17,415 nucleotides of DNA from CAZZIZ01 sp964654535 (GTDB lineage: Bacteria > Bacteroidota > Bacteroidia > Chitinophagales > UBA2359). Made by a program: the position numbers and the translations under genes. Below the pieces are notes generated by a model. The model saw only the letters and a program-made list of their open reading frames with translations, made no database searches and had not been told where the DNA came from. Below are positions 15,239 through 17,415 of the stretch, piece by piece. The stretch lies in NCBI GenBank assembly GCA_964654535.1, contig CAZZIZ010000057.1:1-17415 (forward strand), given 5' to 3'. How positions within the stretch are numbered: position 1 is the first letter of the stretch; each line of letters starts with the position of its first letter.

Positions 15239-16219
15239 ATGGTGGAAACTATCTTGCTAACAGGAGGTGCTGGATTCATCGGGAGTCATGTTTACAAAAA
15301 TTTAACAAGCCCAAACAATACAGTGGTCGTCCTAGATGACTTAAGTGGTGGACGTAAAGAAAACCTACCTAAAGACGCAATCTTTATAGAAGGATCTATC
15401 GATAATGCCGACCTGGTCAAGTCCCTTTTCGAGGAATATTGCTTTGATTATGTTTATCACCTGGCAGCATATGCAGCTGAAAGCAGAAGCCATTTTCTGA
15501 GACGATTTAACTATCAAAACAACATAGTAGGTAGTGCGATATTGATAAACGCCGCTGTAAACTATGGAACTAAGTGTTTTGTCTTTTGCTCTTCAATCGC
15601 AGTTTATGGTGAGCAATTACCACCAGTGACGGAAACTATGCTTCCTCAACCGATCGATCCCTACGGGATTGCAAAATATGCGGTAGAGCTTGACCTTCAG
15701 GCTGCGAAAAGGCATTTCGATCTGGACTACATTATCTTTAGACCGCATAATGTTTTTGGTCCTTTTCAAAACTTGAACGACCCCGACAGAAATGTGATTG
15801 GCATTTTTATGAAACAGCTTTTAAGTCGAGAGGCGATCACTATTATTGGCGATGGTGAGCAATCACGTGCATTTAGTTTCATTGATGACATTGCTCCGAT
15901 CATAGCAAAATCGGTTGAAATTTCAGAAGCTCGAAATCAAATTTTCAATTTAGGGGCAGATCAGCATACTAGTATAAATGAGCTTGCAAAAGCCGTGGCA
16001 AAAACAATGAATTTGGAAGCCAAAACGAAGCACCTGCCCGCACGACTAGAGGTTCAACATGCTTATGCGAGTCATAAAAAAATGCATAAAATTTTTAACT
16101 CAATTTTTCAATCGGAAACAAGCCTAGAAAAAGGTCTTGAGATTATGGCGTCCTGGGCGAAAACGCAATCCACAGAAAAGCAAGTATCATCCCTCGAAAA
16201 CGAAATTCGTCTTGACTAA
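15239..16219 (+). CDS. NAD-dependent nucleotide-sugar epimerase/dehydratase (extended SDR)
   Basis: This 326-aa cytoplasmic Rossmann enzyme has the extended-SDR signature: TGGAGFIGS (8-16) for NAD binding, VLDDLSGG (31-38), HLAAYAAESRS (74-84), CSSIAVYGE (117-125), YGIAK (142-146, catalytic Tyr and Lys), FRPHNVFGP (167-175) and SFIDD. This matches UDP-glucose/UDP-GlcNAc 4-epimerase-like enzymes, which supply activated sugars for polysaccharide or glycoprotein synthesis; epimerase versus dehydratase cannot be decided by eye. ATG at 15239 (followed by GTG) leaves only three residues before the first strand, so no later start is possible. It is followed after 4 bp by a GT2 glycosyltransferase gene, so the two probably act in one glycan pathway. 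Confidence 0.88.
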   Translation: MVETILLTGGAGFIGSHVYKNLTSPNNTVVVLDDLSGGRKENLPKDAIFIEGSIDNADLVKSLFEEYCFDYVYHLAAYAAESRSHFLRRFNYQNNIVGSAILINAAVNYGTKCFVFCSSIAVYGEQLPPVTETMLPQPIDPYGIAKYAVELDLQAAKRHFDLDYIIFRPHNVFGPFQNLNDPDRNVIGIFMKQLLSREAITIIGDGEQSRAFSFIDDIAPIIAKSVEISEARNQIFNLGADQHTSINELAKAVAKTMNLEAKTKHLPARLEVQHAYASHKKMHKIFNSIFQSETSLEKGLEIMASWAKTQSTEKQVSSLENEIRLD

Positions 16220-16223
16220 TACG

Positions 16224-17228
16224 ATGCCACTCGTTTCTATAATTATGGCCATAAAGGACACGGCGCCTTACTTGCCTGCTTGTCTCGATTCGATCATTGC
16301 GCAAACTTATACGAACTGGGAGTTAATAGCGGTAAACGATCACTCCACGGATAGTACACCCGAAATTTTAAATAGTTACGCAGAAAAAGACAAACGCATT
16401 CGCGTTTTCCATAGCGATAGAAAGAAACTAATTCCGACTTTGAAATACGGACAGCAATTCATAAAAGGCGATTTAATAAACCGTATGGATTCTGATGATA
16501 AAATGCCTGCGGATAAAATTGAAGTTTTAGTCGAGACTTGGTTACAATACGGCAAGGGTCACATAGTTGCTGGTGGCACCGAGCACTTCGTTGATGAGGG
16601 CACTGTCGGCGACGGTTTCCGACGTTATGAAAAGTGGCTAAACCATGTAGCTAAAAATAGCTTACACTATAGAGAAATCTACCGTGAATGCGTTATCCCT
16701 TCGCATTGCTGGATTATTGATAGAGCTGACTTCTTTGCTGCTGATGCTTTTAACCCGGAAGTATATCCTGAGGACTATGACCTGTGTTTTAGGTTTTACA
16801 AAAGAGGTCTCAAAGTAATTGGCATTGATAAAGTCTTGCATTATTGGCGAGATAGATCGGATCGTATTTCCCGCACCTGGGATGAATACAAGGACAATCG
16901 CTATTACGAAATGAAGTTGCGCTACTTCTACGAAATAGATCGTGATCCGATTCGTCCGCTGGTAGTTTGGGGAGCTGGTCGCAATGGAAAAGACTTTGCC
17001 AAATTAATTTTGGAACGCGAGCAAGAATTTCACTGGTTGTGCGATAATGAAAAGAAAATTGGGAAAGACATTTACGGTATTCGAATGGAACACTTCTCAA
17101 TTTTGAATGACTTAGTTAATCCTCAAATATTAATTGTGGTCGCATCTCCCGACGGAAAAGTCGCCATTCAAAAAGAGCTTGATTTGCTCAATAAAAAGCC
17201 CGTTACTGATTATTGGTTCTTCGCCTAG
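16224..17228 (+). CDS. GT2 glycosyltransferase with C-terminal nucleotide-binding-like domain
   Basis: The start at ATG 16224 (334 aa) puts PLVSIIMAIKDTAPYL at the N-terminus, as in GT-A family 2 enzymes. The frame is open back to 16137, but that would overlap the epimerase gene by 83 bp and add a basic tail with no family match. Motifs are NDHSTDST (38-45, nucleotide binding), MDSDD (88-92, the DXD metal site), YPEDYDLCFR (181-190, with the acceptor-activating Glu-Asp) and HYWRDRSDRIS (206-216). After residue 240 comes a separate domain with VVWGAGRNGKDFAK (247-260), CDNEKKIGKDIYGI and a hydrophobic strand ILIVVASPDGK. This resembles a Rossmann-type or CoA/nucleotide-binding module found at the end of some Bacteroidota GT2 proteins. 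It transfers a sugar from a nucleotide donor in the cytoplasm; donor and acceptor are unknown. Confidence 0.88.
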   Translation: MPLVSIIMAIKDTAPYLPACLDSIIAQTYTNWELIAVNDHSTDSTPEILNSYAEKDKRIRVFHSDRKKLIPTLKYGQQFIKGDLINRMDSDDKMPADKIEVLVETWLQYGKGHIVAGGTEHFVDEGTVGDGFRRYEKWLNHVAKNSLHYREIYRECVIPSHCWIIDRADFFAADAFNPEVYPEDYDLCFRFYKRGLKVIGIDKVLHYWRDRSDRISRTWDEYKDNRYYEMKLRYFYEIDRDPIRPLVVWGAGRNGKDFAKLILEREQEFHWLCDNEKKIGKDIYGIRMEHFSILNDLVNPQILIVVASPDGKVAIQKELDLLNKKPVTDYWFFA

Positions 17229-17234
17229 CAATTC

Positions 17235-17415
17235 GCGTGAGGGATAGTAGCTATGCGACCAAAGGGAGCAGTCGCTTTTGTGGAGCTAGCTAATACTTAC
17301 CGCTTGCGGTAGAAGTATTTGCTTTGGCGCCACAAGAAAGGGACCGGAGCGAACGCGGAGTAGCGGATAGCCCGACCCTGTAGGACTTTACGCAGTAAGA
17401 AGTCCGGAAGGGGCA
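17235..17415 (+). repeat. Structured intergenic repeat, copy A (cut by window end)
   Basis: It begins seven bases after the GT2 stop codon with GCGTGAGGGATAG. It continues with TTTGTGGAGCT (17277-17287), a bulged hairpin (17292-17319), CCACAAG pairing back to CTTTTGTGG, AGCGGATAGCCCGACCC (17362-17378) and a GGACTT/AAGTCC hairpin, and reaches GGGGCA at the window end. Boxes and order match copy B at 6871-7038. By analogy the missing 3' end should read about CGCCCAAA within a few bases. There is no ORF. Confidence 0.75.
17292..17319 (+). other. Bulged hairpin inside repeat copy A
   Basis: AATACTT-ACCGC pairs with GCGGT-AG-AAGTATT, a 12-bp stem with a two-base AG bulge and a TT loop. The stem bases differ from those in copy B, but the bulge and its neighbours (CTTA opposite TAGAAG) are kept. 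Confidence 0.65.

Noticed and set aside
16137..16223. Longer N-terminus for the GT2 enzyme starting at 16137
   Set aside because: The added 29 residues are basic, unlike the family, and come from the epimerase coding sequence. ATG at 16224 fits the GT-A start and lies 4 bp after the epimerase stop.

Overview
The window looks like a chromosomal stretch from a Bacteroidota bacterium, probably flavobacterial or a close relative. One protein carries a type IX secretion (T9SS) C-terminal sorting domain. There are also paired DUF3857/transglutaminase-like exported proteins, a short Crp/Fnr regulator of the kind common in the phylum, and short structured intergenic repeats of a type I associate with Bacteroidota. 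The sequence is moderately AT-rich. It has no rRNA, tRNA, CRISPR array, transposase or phage gene that I can see. It is not a mobile island in any obvious way.

Layout. Bases 1-36 may be the tail of a plus-strand gene, followed by a strong plus-strand intrinsic terminator (55-89). From 92 to 15119 all genes lie on the minus strand. Read in the direction of transcription, the first cluster (15119 to 7407) encodes four proteins. These are a 1111-aa exported protein with TPRs and about 30 MORN-type repeats, an exported DUF3857/transglutaminase-like protein with an intact Cys-His-Asp triad, a paralogue that has lost the Cys and His, and a small four-helix membrane protein. Gaps are 6 bp, then a 23-bp overlap, then about 26 bp, so this reads as one operon. 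A gene-free stretch (6736-7406) follows and is packed with dispersed repeats. The second cluster (6735 to 92) encodes a CtlX-like amidinohydrolase, a prohibitin/SPFH protein, a Crp/Fnr regulator, a T9SS-exported arylsulfotransferase-like protein (start overlapping the regulator's stop as ATGA), a GT83/ArnT-like glycosyltransferase and a six-helix membrane protein of unknown function. On the plus strand, 15239-17228 holds an NAD-dependent sugar epimerase and a GT2 glycosyltransferase with an extra C-terminal nucleotide-binding-like domain. The epimerase diverges from the MORN gene.

Three things stand out. (1) The MORN/TPR, active transglutaminase-like and pseudo-transglutaminase operon is a candidate uncharacterised envelope system. 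(2) Three intergenic elements (6871-7038 minus, 7250-7398 plus, 17235 to the window end plus) share an ordered set of boxes and what looks like a covarying RNA structure. (3) The 100-N gap at 4860-4959 is flanked by an exact 55-bp duplication. Removing the gap plus one copy (155 bp) restores a single 287-aa prohibitin-family ORF, so the gap is almost certainly an assembly artefact.
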